A program made the position numbers and the translations under genes. Shown piece by piece: positions 32,491 to 40,099 of a stretch of 50,713 nt of DNA. The first letter of the stretch is position 1; the number at the start of each line of letters is the position of its first letter. Where the stretch lies: positions 1-50,713 of the forward strand of contig NZ_VDFY01000187.1 in NCBI RefSeq assembly GCF_006228125.1, given 5' to 3'. The notes under the pieces are model-generated. The model did no database searches, was not told the origin of the DNA, and was given only the letters and a program-made list of their open reading frames with translations. The DNA comes from Micromonospora orduensis (GTDB lineage Bacteria > Actinomycetota > Actinomycetes > Mycobacteriales > Micromonosporaceae).

Positions 32491-34515
32491 TCAGTCGTCG
32501 AGCCAGTCGAGGCGTCGACCGCCCCGCTCGGTCGGCGGCGGGCCGTCCGGCCGGGCGCGGCCGGCCTGCTGCCCATAGCCGCCCTGGTCGTAGCCCGGCT
32601 CGTCGTAGCCACCGCGTTGCGCCGGAGGCTCCTGGCCGTAGCCGCCGCGTTGCGCCGGGGGCTCCTGGCCGTAGCCGCCCTGGTCGTACCCGCCGGCCTG
32701 CTGGCCGTAGCCGCCCTGGTCGTAGCCCCGGTCGTCGTAGCCGCCGCGCTGCGCCGGGGGCTCCTGGCCGTAGCCGCCCTGGTCGTACCCGCCGGCCGGC
32801 TGACCGTACCCGCCCTGGTCGTACCCGCCCTGGTCGTAGCTGCCGGCCGGCTGGCCGTAGCCGCCGGTGGGCTCGGCCGGTCGACCGCCGTACGGGGCCG
32901 TCGGCTCGGGCTGGCCGTAGCCTTGGCCCTGCTCCGGCTGGTAGACGCCTGTGGCGTACGGGTCGGCCGGAGCCGGGTACTGCGTGCTGTCGCCGGTGTA
33001 CCGGCCGGTCGGCTCGTCGAAGCGCTCGCCGTAGGGGGCGCCACTGGCGGGGGCTGGCGGGTAACCGGCCGTGCCGGCCGGGGCCGTGTAGTCGCGGCTG
33101 CCGTAACCGCCGCCCGAGGAGGGCGCGGCGCCGTGACCCGCGCCGGAGCCGGGTGCCGCGCCGTAGCCGTCACCTGCCGCTCCGGCACCGTAGCCGCCCT
33201 CGGGGGCCGCCGCCGTGCCGTAGCCGCCACCCGAGGCGGGAGCGTTGCCGTAACCGCCCGCGCCGTAGCCGCCGGGCGCCGGCTCGTCGCCGTAGCCCGT
33301 GCCGCCCCAGCCCTGCCCGCCCGCCGCACCGTAGGGCTGTGGGGGCGCGCCGTACGGGTCCGGGGGAACGTCGTCGACCACCGGACGGTGCATCATCGTC
33401 GGCGCCTCGCTCAGCGCCGCACCGCCCACCATGGTCGGGTCCGGTCCGCCGCCGGCCCGGTTGACCACCCGGGTCTGGTCGTCGCCGCCCCGGAACGCGC
33501 CACGGGCCGCCGGCACCGCGCCGGCCGCGCCGACGCCGTCCGGAGCGTCCTCGTCGTCGCCGTTCTCCTTGCGCCGCATCCAGAGCAGCACGATCGTGCC
33601 GACGCCGGCGGCGACCAGCAGACCGCCGAGCAGGATGATCAGGTACGAGCCGAAGCCGCCACCGTCGTCCTCGTTCGAGGCGTTCGCCGCTGCCCCCGGG
33701 CTGGCCGCCTCGGATGGCTGATCCTCGGCACCCTCCTCGGTCGCCTCCTCCGTGGGAAGCGCCTCGGCGGTGGCGGACGGGGTGGCGCTGGGCGTCACCT
33801 CGACCTTGATCTCCAAGCTGATCCGCTGTCCGGTGACGGACTGCCCCGCGTTCGCGTTGAAGCTCTTGGTGGCGGTGATGTTGTCGAAGCTGGCACCGAG
33901 ATCGATACGCCCCGGGGCGATCGGCTTGTCGGTGGTACCGGTGAAGCGGAAGTCGCCGCTGCCGTTGCTGATGGTGTCGAGCCGCTTGCCGGTGCTGTCC
34001 TGCAGGATCACGATGGCGTTCGGTACCGCTTCGCCGTTGGCCTTCTTGACCACCTTGCCGGAGACCGACCGCACGGTCTGGTTCTGCGGCGGCGGCGCAG
34101 CCTTGCCCACAAGGTTGACAGTCGTTGTGGCCTGCTGCTCGTTCTTCTGCCCGCTGGAGTTGACGGCCTTGATCGTGATGACCGCGGAGCCATTGGTTGC
34201 GTCATCGGCAGCTTGGAATGTGGCATCAAGCGTGCCGCTGGAGTCGACCCGGTTGCGACTGCAACCGTCGATGCACCTCAGCTTGGAGTTGTTGGAGGTG
34301 ACAGAGATGTCAGCCTCGTCGGCCCCAAGCGGGAAGTTGAGCGTGTAGGTGACCTTGGTGGTCTTGCCCGCCTCAACCGAACTCGGTGAAGCTGAGACGT
34401 TGTTGATATTGGGCTCGGCCATTGCTGGTGTGGCGGGGACGGCGAGCAGAGCGCCGGCAACCAGCGCTACGACCACACCGGCCCGCTGCTTCCAGGCACG
34501 TCGGTGTGTTGACAC
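32491..34515 (-). CDS. Membrane-anchored exported protein with Gly/Tyr/Gln-rich cytoplasmic tail
   Basis: A 674-residue protein. Signal peptide (about 10-32, ending PAMAEP). An Ig-like extracellular segment (about 36-135, with a Cys81-Cys85 pair) is followed by a carboxypeptidase-regulatory-like beta domain (SVSGKVVKKANGEAVPNAIVIL, about 150-235). A Pro/Thr/Glu linker leads to one membrane helix (about 291-313: YLIILLGGLLVAAGVG), then about 360 residues of low-complexity tail with many YGQ, GGYG and YDQGGYGQ units. The GTG at 34515 has GGAAGG 8 bases upstream; the residues before it read poorly. The tail is inside if the helix orients N-out. Function unknown. Confidence 0.8.
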   Translation of the reverse strand: MSTHRRAWKQRAGVVVALVAGALLAVPATPAMAEPNINNVSASPSSVEAGKTTKVTYTLNFPLGADEADISVTSNNSKLRCIDGCSRNRVDSSGTLDATFQAADDATNGSAVITIKAVNSSGQKNEQQATTTVNLVGKAAPPPQNQTVRSVSGKVVKKANGEAVPNAIVILQDSTGKRLDTISNGSGDFRFTGTTDKPIAPGRIDLGASFDNITATKSFNANAGQSVTGQRISLEIKVEVTPSATPSATAEALPTEEATEEGAEDQPSEAASPGAAANASNEDDGGGFGSYLIILLGGLLVAAGVGTIVLLWMRRKENGDDEDAPDGVGAAGAVPAARGAFRGGDDQTRVVNRAGGGPDPTMVGGAALSEAPTMMHRPVVDDVPPDPYGAPPQPYGAAGGQGWGGTGYGDEPAPGGYGAGGYGNAPASGGGYGTAAAPEGGYGAGAAGDGYGAAPGSGAGHGAAPSSGGGYGSRDYTAPAGTAGYPPAPASGAPYGERFDEPTGRYTGDSTQYPAPADPYATGVYQPEQGQGYGQPEPTAPYGGRPAEPTGGYGQPAGSYDQGGYDQGGYGQPAGGYDQGGYGQEPPAQRGGYDDRGYDQGGYGQQAGGYDQGGYGQEPPAQRGGYGQEPPAQRGGYDEPGYDQGGYGQQAGRARPDGPPPTERGGRRLDWLDD
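32568..32880 (-). repeat. Tandem DNA repeats coding the YDQGGYGQ tail
   Basis: Repeated units such as CTGGCCGTAGCCGCC and CTGGTCGTACCCGCC alternate with a TGCGCCGGGGGCTCC block. They encode YDQGGYGQ and EPPAQRGGYGQ units. The array may vary in copy number between strains. Confidence 0.75.
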
Positions 34516-34665
34516 GTCCACCGCCTTCCGGGCTGACTTCCCTGGTGACCGGCGGGGCGCCGGGCCGGGGATCATCACGGTACGAATACGCCGTCGGCAA
34601 CTATGCCTTGTCTCACTGGATCGGCGCGACCCAGGGCCAGCGTCGAGTGCTCGACCTGCGGGTCG

Positions 34666-34671
34666 TATCGT
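34666..34671 (+). promoter_or_regulatory. -10 element of the sterol-carrier gene, leaderless
   Basis: TATCGT is followed by exactly 6 bases and then the GTG at 34678. Confidence 0.55.
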
Positions 34672-34677
34672 CCCGTC

Positions 34678-35031
34678 GTGTCCTCTCCGTACAGTAAGTC
34701 CCTCGCCGTTGCGGCGGTGTTGTCGGCGCTCGACGAGGGGCGTACACCCGAACGGTCGGTGTTCCGGGAAGCGGTCCGGACGTTGTTGGCCGTCCTCGCG
34801 GAGCGTGCCCCGGGCCGATCGGTGGAGGTACGGGTCCCACCATACGGGGCGATCCAGTGCGTCCCCGGTCCTCGACACACCAGGGGAAACCCGCCAAACG
34901 TCGTCGAGATGTCGCCCGAAACCTGGCTCGCGTTGGCGCTCGGTCGGATCGACTGGGCGCAGGCGGTCACCGACGGTCGTGTCCAGGTGAGTGGTGTCCG
35001 CGCGGACCTGTCGGCGTTTCTGCCCCTCTAA
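34678..35031 (+). CDS. Sterol carrier family protein
   Basis: A 117-residue protein of the actinobacterial sterol-carrier type often found next to purF. Features include SPYSKSLAVAAVLSALDEGRTP, VRVPPYGAIQCVPGPRHTRGNPPNVVEMSPETWLALA and RVQVSGVRADLSAFLPL. The SCP2-like C-terminal half is clear and the N-terminal half is short. The GTG at 34678 follows TATCGT by 6 bases, so it is probably leaderless. The link to purine synthesis is only positional; ligand unknown. Confidence 0.8.
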   Translation: MSSPYSKSLAVAAVLSALDEGRTPERSVFREAVRTLLAVLAERAPGRSVEVRVPPYGAIQCVPGPRHTRGNPPNVVEMSPETWLALALGRIDWAQAVTDGRVQVSGVRADLSAFLPL

Positions 35032-35042
35032 GTGCTCCGATG

Positions 35043-35108
35043 GCTGAGTTTGGTGACTCTCAGCACGGAAATCGTGACTATCTGTATCGACTGCTGTTCG
35101 CGTACACT
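35043..35108 (+). promoter_or_regulatory. Hairpin and -10-like box upstream of purF
   Basis: GCTGAG...CTCAGC (35043-35064) is a small hairpin after the sterol-carrier stop. TACACT (35103-35108) fits a -10 element about 90 bases before purF. The gap 35032-35199 holds no gene. Confidence 0.35.
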
Positions 35109-35199
35109 GTCAGGCGACGACAGTGGTCCCGGCCGAGGAGTGTGGATCCGCCTTGTGATCCCCGCCAGGCCGGTCCAGACCAGCGTGAGGGAGCGGTAG

Positions 35200-36738
35200 G
35201 TGCCCCGAGGCGACGGCCGTTTGAGCCACGACCTTGATCCCCAACGACCCGGCCCACAGGACGCCTGTGGCGTCTTCGGTGTCTGGGCCCCCGGCGAAGA
35301 AGTTGCCAACCTGACCTACTTCGGCCTCTACGCCCTTCAGCACCGTGGCCAGGAGGCGGCGGGCATCGCGGTGAGCGACGGCTCCGGTGTGGTGGTCTAC
35401 AAGGATCTCGGCCTGGTGGCCCAGGTCTTCGACGAGCCCACCCTGGCCAGCCTGCGTGGCCACCTGGCGATCGGGCACGCCCGCTACTCCACGACCGGCG
35501 CGTCGAACTGGGAGAACGCCCAGCCGACCATCCGGTCGACCAGCTCGGGCACGACCATCGCGCTGGCGCACAACGGCAACCTGGTAAACACCGCCGAGCT
35601 GGAGAAGGAGGTCGCCGAGCGCGGCCTCGTCGCGGACGGCTCGACAAACGACACCTCCCTGGTGACCATGCTGCTGGCCAGCCGACCTGATCTGTCGGTC
35701 GAGGCGGCCGCGATGGAGGTGCTGCCGCAGCTGCGGGGCGCCTTCAGCTTCGTCTTCATGGACGAGTCGACGCTCTACGCGGCCCGTGACCCGCACGGCG
35801 TACGCCCGCTGGTGCTGGGCCGACTCGAACGCGGCTGGGTGGTGGCCAGCGAGACCGCCGCACTGGACATCGTCGGCGCGAGCGTGGTGCGCGAGGTCGA
35901 GCCGGGTGAGTTGATCGCGATCGACGAGGACGGGCTGCGGTCCACCCGGTTCGCCGCGCCGGAGCCGAAGGGCTGCCTCTTCGAGTACGTGTACATCGCG
36001 CGTCCGGACGCCACGATCGCCGGTCGCAACGTGCACGCGGCGCGGGTGCAGATCGGTCGGCAGTTGGCCAAGGAGCATCCGGTCGAGGCCGACCTGGTGA
36101 TCCCGGTGCCCGAGTCGGGCACCCCGGCCGCGATCGGTTACGCGGAGGCGTCCGGCATCACCTACGGCGCCGGCCTCATGAAGAACCCGTACGTGGGACG
36201 CACCTTCATCCAGCCGTCGCAGACCCTGCGTCAGCTCGGCATCCGGCTCAAGCTCAACCCGCTGCGGCAGAACGTCCGCGGCAAGCGGCTCGTGGTGGTG
36301 GACGACTCGATCGTCCGGGGCAACACCCAGCGGGCCATCGTGCGGATGCTGCGCGAGGCGGGCGCGCTGGAGGTGCACGTCCGCATCTCGTCTCCGCCGG
36401 TCAGTTGGCCCTGCTTCTACGGGATCGACTTCGCCACCCGGGCGGAGCTGCTGGCCAACGGGTTGGACAACGACGGCATCCGGCGCTCGATCGGCGCCGA
36501 CACGCTGGGCTACGTTTCGCTTCCCGGCCTGATCGCCGCGACCGAGCAGCCGAAGACCCGGCTGTGTCGGGCGTGTTTCGATGGGGAGTACCCGATCGAG
36601 CTGCCGGCCGGCAACCTGATCGGCAAGCACGTGCTCGAAGGGGTGGGCCGACGGGTCGTCGACTCGGCGCCGGCGGCCCCGCACACGAACGGCTCGTTCG
36701 TCGCCACTCCTGGTGGCGTGACCGCAAACCGCCCGTAG
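35200..36738 (+). CDS. purF: Amidophosphoribosyltransferase
   Basis: Commits PRPP to purine synthesis by transferring ammonia from glutamine. It has 512 residues: a 22-residue propeptide, then the Ntn nucleophile Cys23 in DACGVFGVWAP, exposed after autocleavage. The glutaminase domain has YALQHRGQEAAGI and HARYSTTG; the phosphoribosyl domain has VVVDDSIVRGNT. Cysteines in CFYGIDF and CRACFDGEYP fit the B. subtilis-type [4Fe-4S] PurF. GTG start with GGAGCGG upstream. It is followed 61 bases later by purM. Confidence 0.95.
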   Translation: MPRGDGRLSHDLDPQRPGPQDACGVFGVWAPGEEVANLTYFGLYALQHRGQEAAGIAVSDGSGVVVYKDLGLVAQVFDEPTLASLRGHLAIGHARYSTTGASNWENAQPTIRSTSSGTTIALAHNGNLVNTAELEKEVAERGLVADGSTNDTSLVTMLLASRPDLSVEAAAMEVLPQLRGAFSFVFMDESTLYAARDPHGVRPLVLGRLERGWVVASETAALDIVGASVVREVEPGELIAIDEDGLRSTRFAAPEPKGCLFEYVYIARPDATIAGRNVHAARVQIGRQLAKEHPVEADLVIPVPESGTPAAIGYAEASGITYGAGLMKNPYVGRTFIQPSQTLRQLGIRLKLNPLRQNVRGKRLVVVDDSIVRGNTQRAIVRMLREAGALEVHVRISSPPVSWPCFYGIDFATRAELLANGLDNDGIRRSIGADTLGYVSLPGLIAATEQPKTRLCRACFDGEYPIELPAGNLIGKHVLEGVGRRVVDSAPAAPHTNGSFVATPGGVTANRP

Positions 36739-36799
36739 CACCAACCGGCGCGGCCCGGCCACCGCCGGTGCGGCACCGAGAACCACAAAGGGGAGAACC

Positions 36800-37954
36800 G
36801 TGACGCACGTGTCCGAGCGCAGCGGCGCAGGAAGCAGCCCGACCGGCGCCGGCGGCGACCGCCAGCCCTGGACGGGCGGCGCCGGCCGCCAGGCGCGCAA
36901 ACGCTCGGTCTCGTACGCCGACGCCGGCGTCTCGATCGACGCGGGCGACCGCGCGGTGGAGCTGCTCAAGTCGAAGGTGCGCCAGACCCGCCGTCCCGAG
37001 GTGCTGGGTGACCTCGGCGGCTTCGCCGGCCTGTTCCGACTGGACACCACGAAGTACAAGAACCCGATCCTGGCGTCGTCCACCGACGGCGTGGGCACCA
37101 AGCTGGTGATCGCCCAGCAGATGGACATCCACGACACGGTCGGCATCGACCTGGTCGCGATGGTCGTCGACGACCTGGTGGCCTGTGGCGCCGAGCCGCT
37201 GTTCCTGCTCGACTACATCGCCACCGGCGAGGTCGTTCCGGACAAGGTCGCCGAGATCGGCGCGGGCATCGCCGACGGCTGCCGGTACGCGGGCTGCGCG
37301 CTGCTGGGCGGGGAGACCGCCGAGCACCCGGGCGTCCTGCGCCCGGACGAGTACGACATCTCCGCGACAGGTGTCGGCGTGGTCGAGGAGGCGGACATCC
37401 TCAGCCCCGACCGGGTCGAGGTGGGTGACGCGGTGATCGCCATGCGTTCGTCCGGCCTGCACTCGAACGGGTACTCGCTCGTCCGGCACGTGCTGCTCGG
37501 GGCCGCGCGGATGCGATTGGACATCGTGATCGACGACTTCGGTCGGCAGCGGACCCTCGGCGAGGAGCTGCTCACCCCGACCAAGATCTACGCCAAGGAC
37601 TGCCTCAAGCTGATCGCCGAGGCCGACGTGCGGGCCCTGTCCCACATCACCGGCGGTGGCATCCCCGGCAACCTGGTCCGGGTGCTGCCGGAGCACGTCG
37701 ACGCGGTGGTCAACCGGTCCACGTGGAAGCCACAGCCGGTCTTCGACCTGATCCAGTCGAAGGGCCGGATCGACGACCACGACATGGAGTCGACCTTCAA
37801 CATGGGTGTCGGCATGTTCGCGATCGTCTCGGCGGAGGACGCCGACCGGGCGCTGGCCACGCTGACCGGCCGTGGGGTCGAGGCGTGGCAGGCCGGCGAG
37901 ATCATCGAGGGCACCGGCAACGTGCAGATGGTCGGCCAGCACACCCGCGGATGA
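36800..37954 (+). CDS. purM: Phosphoribosylformylglycinamidine cyclo-ligase (AIR synthase)
   Basis: Closes the imidazole ring of FGAM to give AIR. It is 384 residues; the core starts near residue 34 (SVSYADAGVSIDAGDRAVE). Motifs: STDGVGTKLVIA, GIDLVAMVVDDLVACGAEPLF, LLGGETAEHPG and ALSHITGGGIPGNLVRVLP. The first 33 residues contain VSERSGAGSS, the same ERS-type sequence found in short ORFs before purL and the hydroxyacyl-CoA dehydrogenase gene. GTG with AAAGGGGAGAA upstream. Its stop lies at the start of a palindrome-rich promoter region for the radical SAM gene. Confidence 0.95.
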   Translation: MTHVSERSGAGSSPTGAGGDRQPWTGGAGRQARKRSVSYADAGVSIDAGDRAVELLKSKVRQTRRPEVLGDLGGFAGLFRLDTTKYKNPILASSTDGVGTKLVIAQQMDIHDTVGIDLVAMVVDDLVACGAEPLFLLDYIATGEVVPDKVAEIGAGIADGCRYAGCALLGGETAEHPGVLRPDEYDISATGVGVVEEADILSPDRVEVGDAVIAMRSSGLHSNGYSLVRHVLLGAARMRLDIVIDDFGRQRTLGEELLTPTKIYAKDCLKLIAEADVRALSHITGGGIPGNLVRVLPEHVDAVVNRSTWKPQPVFDLIQSKGRIDDHDMESTFNMGVGMFAIVSAEDADRALATLTGRGVEAWQAGEIIEGTGNVQMVGQHTRG

Positions 37955-37970
37955 TCACAGTCTGGTGATC
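37953..37970. promoter_or_regulatory. Palindrome 1 upstream of the cyclophane-peptide locus
   Basis: GATCAC-AGTCTG-GTGATC, exact arms, overlapping the purM stop. Followed at 37980-37989 by the perfect decamer palindrome CCTGATCAGG. Confidence 0.45.
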
Positions 37971-37991
37971 GTACGGGCACCTGATCAGGGC

Positions 37992-38021
37992 TTCACCCGA
38001 GTGGCCATTGCCGCCTAGCCT
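37992..38021 (+). promoter_or_regulatory. Promoter of the radical SAM gene
   Basis: -35-like TTCACC (37992-37997) and -10-like TAGCCT (38016-38021) with an 18-base spacer. Palindrome 3 begins on the last bases of the -10. Confidence 0.45.
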
Positions 38022-38037
38022 GAAGGGCACCCTTCAG
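38020..38037. promoter_or_regulatory. Operator-like palindrome at the radical SAM transcript start
   Basis: CTGAAGGG-CA-CCCTTCAG, exact 8-base arms, overlapping the -10 and the expected transcript start: a repressor position. Confidence 0.55.
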
Positions 38038-38044
38038 AGACGCT

Positions 38045-38068
38045 CGGGAGCCGCCTCGCGGCTTCCCG
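38045..38068 (+). other. Leader hairpin before the radical SAM gene
   Basis: CGGGAGCCGC-CTC-GCGGCTTCCCG folds as a stem with one bulge in the 5' leader, ending about 20 bases before the ribosome site GGAGGAGGG. Confidence 0.4.
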
Positions 38069-38098
38069 ACCGCCTCTCAGGCCAGGCGGAGGAGGGCG

Positions 38099-39232
38099 AT
38101 GGCTGCTCGGGGACAGGCGTTCAGCGGGATGCGCGGCCTCGCCGCGGTTCCGTCGTACGTCGTCATGCAGCCCACGACCCTCTGCAACCTGGACTGCGCG
38201 TACTGCTATCTGCCGTTCCGGGCCGATGACCGGCGGATGCCGGTGCCGGTGGCCGAGGCGGTGGCCTCGGCGGTCAATCCGTGGGCGACGGCGGGCCGGT
38301 TCTCGGTGGTGTGGCACGGCGGGGAGCCGTTGGCCGCGGGCCGGGAGCATCTGGCGGCCCTGATCGCGCCGTTCGGTCCCGAGGTCGAACACCACGTGCA
38401 GACCAACGCCACGTTGATCGACGACGAGTGGTGTGACTTCTTCGCCCGGCACGAGGTGCGGGTGAGCGTCAGCGTGGACGGGCCGAGGGAGCGCAACGGC
38501 GACCGGGTCAACCGGGGCGGTCAGCCGGCGTACGACCGGATCCTGCGCGGTGTCGCCGCGCTGCGCCGGCACGGCTTGCCGTTCTCCGCGCTGGCCGTGG
38601 TGTCCCGACCGGAGCCGGGGCTCGCCACCGAGCTGTACGACTACTTCCTCGAACTGGGCTGTGACGTGCTGGGCATCAACATCGAGGAGACCGAGGGCGT
38701 CAACACCCGCGACAACCGCCATGACCCGGCGGCGGTGACGGCGTTCTGGGCCGAGCTGGTGTCGGCCTGGCGGCGGGAGCCCCGGATCCACCTGCGTGAG
38801 GTCGAGTGGTCGCTGCGGTACGCCGCGGCGGTGCTCGACGACTCGGCGGACGGGGTGCTGCCCCGCCGGTTGGACCCGATCCCGACGATCGGGCACGACG
38901 GTTCCGTGACGGTGCTGTCGCCGGAGCTGGCGGGATTCACGGATGCCAGCTACGGCGATTTCAGCAGCGGCAACGTGCTGGCCACCCCGCTGGCCGAGAT
39001 CCTCGCCGGCGCGGCGGCCACGCCCTGGGTCGGCGAGTTCCTGGCCGGTGTGGAGGCGTGCCGTACGACCTGCCCGTACTTCGGCTTCTGTGGTGGTGGC
39101 CATGCCGCCAACCGTTACTTCGAGCTGGGGCGTTTTGACGGTACGGAGACCGAGCACTGCCGCAACAGCAAGATCCGCCTATTGGAGGGAGTGTTGGAGC
39201 ATGCCCGAGACCACCAGTCACCGGCGGCCTGA
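38099..39232 (+). CDS. amcB: Radical SAM/SPASM peptide maturase, cyclophane-forming (AmcB-type)
   Basis: A 377-residue enzyme. The radical SAM cluster motif CNLDCAYC gives Cys29, Cys33 and Cys36; GGEP is at residues 74-77. A C-terminal SPASM segment has Cys321, Cys325, Cys331 and Cys354 for auxiliary clusters (CRTTCPYFGFCGGGHAANRYFE). ATG with GGAGGAGGG 3-5 bases upstream. It overlaps the precursor gene by 32 bases. Enzymes of this type link aromatic side chains to the backbone C-beta of a nearby residue, forming three-residue cyclophanes. The AmcB label rests on the precursor type and is moderately sure; no protease or transporter is nearby. Confidence 0.85.
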   Translation: MAARGQAFSGMRGLAAVPSYVVMQPTTLCNLDCAYCYLPFRADDRRMPVPVAEAVASAVNPWATAGRFSVVWHGGEPLAAGREHLAALIAPFGPEVEHHVQTNATLIDDEWCDFFARHEVRVSVSVDGPRERNGDRVNRGGQPAYDRILRGVAALRRHGLPFSALAVVSRPEPGLATELYDYFLELGCDVLGINIEETEGVNTRDNRHDPAAVTAFWAELVSAWRREPRIHLREVEWSLRYAAAVLDDSADGVLPRRLDPIPTIGHDGSVTVLSPELAGFTDASYGDFSSGNVLATPLAEILAGAAATPWVGEFLAGVEACRTTCPYFGFCGGGHAANRYFELGRFDGTETEHCRNSKIRLLEGVLEHARDHQSPAA

Positions 39233-39437
39233 GCGCGAAGCGGACGAAGCTCCGGACGGAGTCACCGAGCGGGTACGGGAGGCGGCCCCCGGGCTCGTCG
39301 CGCTCCTTCAGGAGGCCGAGGACGCGCGGCGGCTTCGGGCGGAGGTGTCGGGCTCCGACGGCGCCAGCGCGGTCTGCGCCTGGAACCACTTCGAGAACAT
39401 CCCGACCTTCTACAACTGGAACAACCGGCCACGCTGA
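39201..39437 (+). CDS. amcA: Cyclophane RiPP precursor peptide (AmcA-type)
   Basis: A 78-residue peptide. The first 58 residues are a polar leader with amphipathic helix-like stretches (VREAAPGLVALLQEAEDARRL). The C-terminus AWNHFENIPTFYNWNNRPR holds aromatic-x-Asn motifs F64-E-N66, F70-Y-N72 and W73-N-N75, plus W61-N-H63; these are the sites expected for three-residue cyclophanes. Cys59 precedes the core. The ATG lies within the end of the maturase gene, with GGAGGGAGTGTTGGAGC upstream acting as ribosome site. A strong terminator follows. Maturation sites are inferred. Confidence 0.8.
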   Translation: MPETTSHRRPEREADEAPDGVTERVREAAPGLVALLQEAEDARRLRAEVSGSDGASAVCAWNHFENIPTFYNWNNRPR

Positions 39438-39446
39438 GGTCGGCCA

Positions 39447-39504
39447 CGCTCAGGGGCCTGTCGGCCGGCCGGGTGAGTTCCCGGCCAGGGCAGGCCCCTG
39501 AGCG
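39447..39504. terminator. Terminator after the precursor gene
   Basis: CGCTCAGGGGCCTG (39447-39460) pairs exactly with CAGGCCCCTGAGCG (39491-39504). Inner CCGGCCGGG and CCCGGCC extend the stem. Confidence 0.85.
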
Positions 39505-39539
39505 TCGGCACCGATGCCGCTCCCGACGGGCACATGCGT

Positions 39540-39565
39540 GAGCACGCGGGGGTCACCGCGTGCTC
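39540..39565. terminator. Terminator hairpin after the DUF3073 gene
   Basis: GAGCACGCG, 8-base loop, CGCGTGCTC; exact 9-bp stem directly downstream of the DUF3073 stop on the - strand. Confidence 0.7.
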
Positions 39566-39581
39566 AGCTCACGTCGAGAGG

Positions 39582-39797
39582 TCAGCGGGTCGGACGGACC
39601 CAGGGATCCGGGTCGTCGTCCGCATGATTCTCATCATCGTCGTCGACGAACTCTTTTGAGTCGTCGTCGAAGTGGTGCTCAGACTTACCAGCACCCGCCA
39701 GTTCGCGCTGCAAGGCGGTGAGGTCGGTGTTCGGGGAGTGGTACTTCAACTCCCGCGCCACCTTCGTCTGCTTGGCCTTAGCACGGCCGCGCCCCAT
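39582..39797 (-). CDS. DUF3073 small acidic-tailed protein
   Basis: A 71-residue conserved actinobacterial protein. Basic start MGRGRAKAKQTKVARELKYHSP, then NTDLTALQRELAG, then a very acidic end (FDDDSKEFVDDDDENHADDDPD). The split of charge, with basic N-terminal and acidic C-terminal halves, is the family hallmark. AGGGGG lies about 9 bases before the ATG. No function is established; it is single-gene and has its own terminator. Confidence 0.9.
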   Translation of the reverse strand: MGRGRAKAKQTKVARELKYHSPNTDLTALQRELAGAGKSEHHFDDDSKEFVDDDDENHADDDPDPWVRPTR

Positions 39798-40058
39798 GGC
39801 TCGACCCCCTCGCACAGAATGCGGGGCAGCCCGAAGGCGGGCCCCGATGACGTCAGGCATCTCTCGTGGCTCTTACGGTACATGGGGATGCCACCGTTCG
39901 GCACCTCGGGTTACCGTCGACCGGCTCTGCGCGTCGCGTCGATCCGGCCGTCACCCAGTGTACCCGGTAAGGAGCGGATCGGAGAGCACCCGTGACACGG
40001 GACAAACCACGCCAAACTTGACCTGGCCTCAGCCTACCGAGACGGGCCGGCGGAGGGG
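39798..40058. other. Intergenic region upstream of DUF3073
   Basis: About 260 bases with no credible gene. Short open frames have poor codon patterns. The DUF3073 promoter should be here, but I cannot place its -10 with confidence. Confidence 0.4.
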
Positions 40059-40092
40059 CCCGGAGGCGGATACCGATCGATCCGCCTCCGGG
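40059..40092. terminator. Terminator after the amino acid dehydrogenase gene
   Basis: CCCGGAGGCGGAT-8 bases-ATCCGCCTCCGGG, an exact 13-bp stem 8 bases past the dehydrogenase stop. Confidence 0.85.
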
Positions 40093-40099
40093 GAACAGG

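Noticed and set aside
38099..39232. FxsB-type radical SAM enzyme
   Set aside because: FxsB carries an extra metallohydrolase-like domain and an Fxs-type partner; neither is present, and the precursor core fits the cyclophane type.
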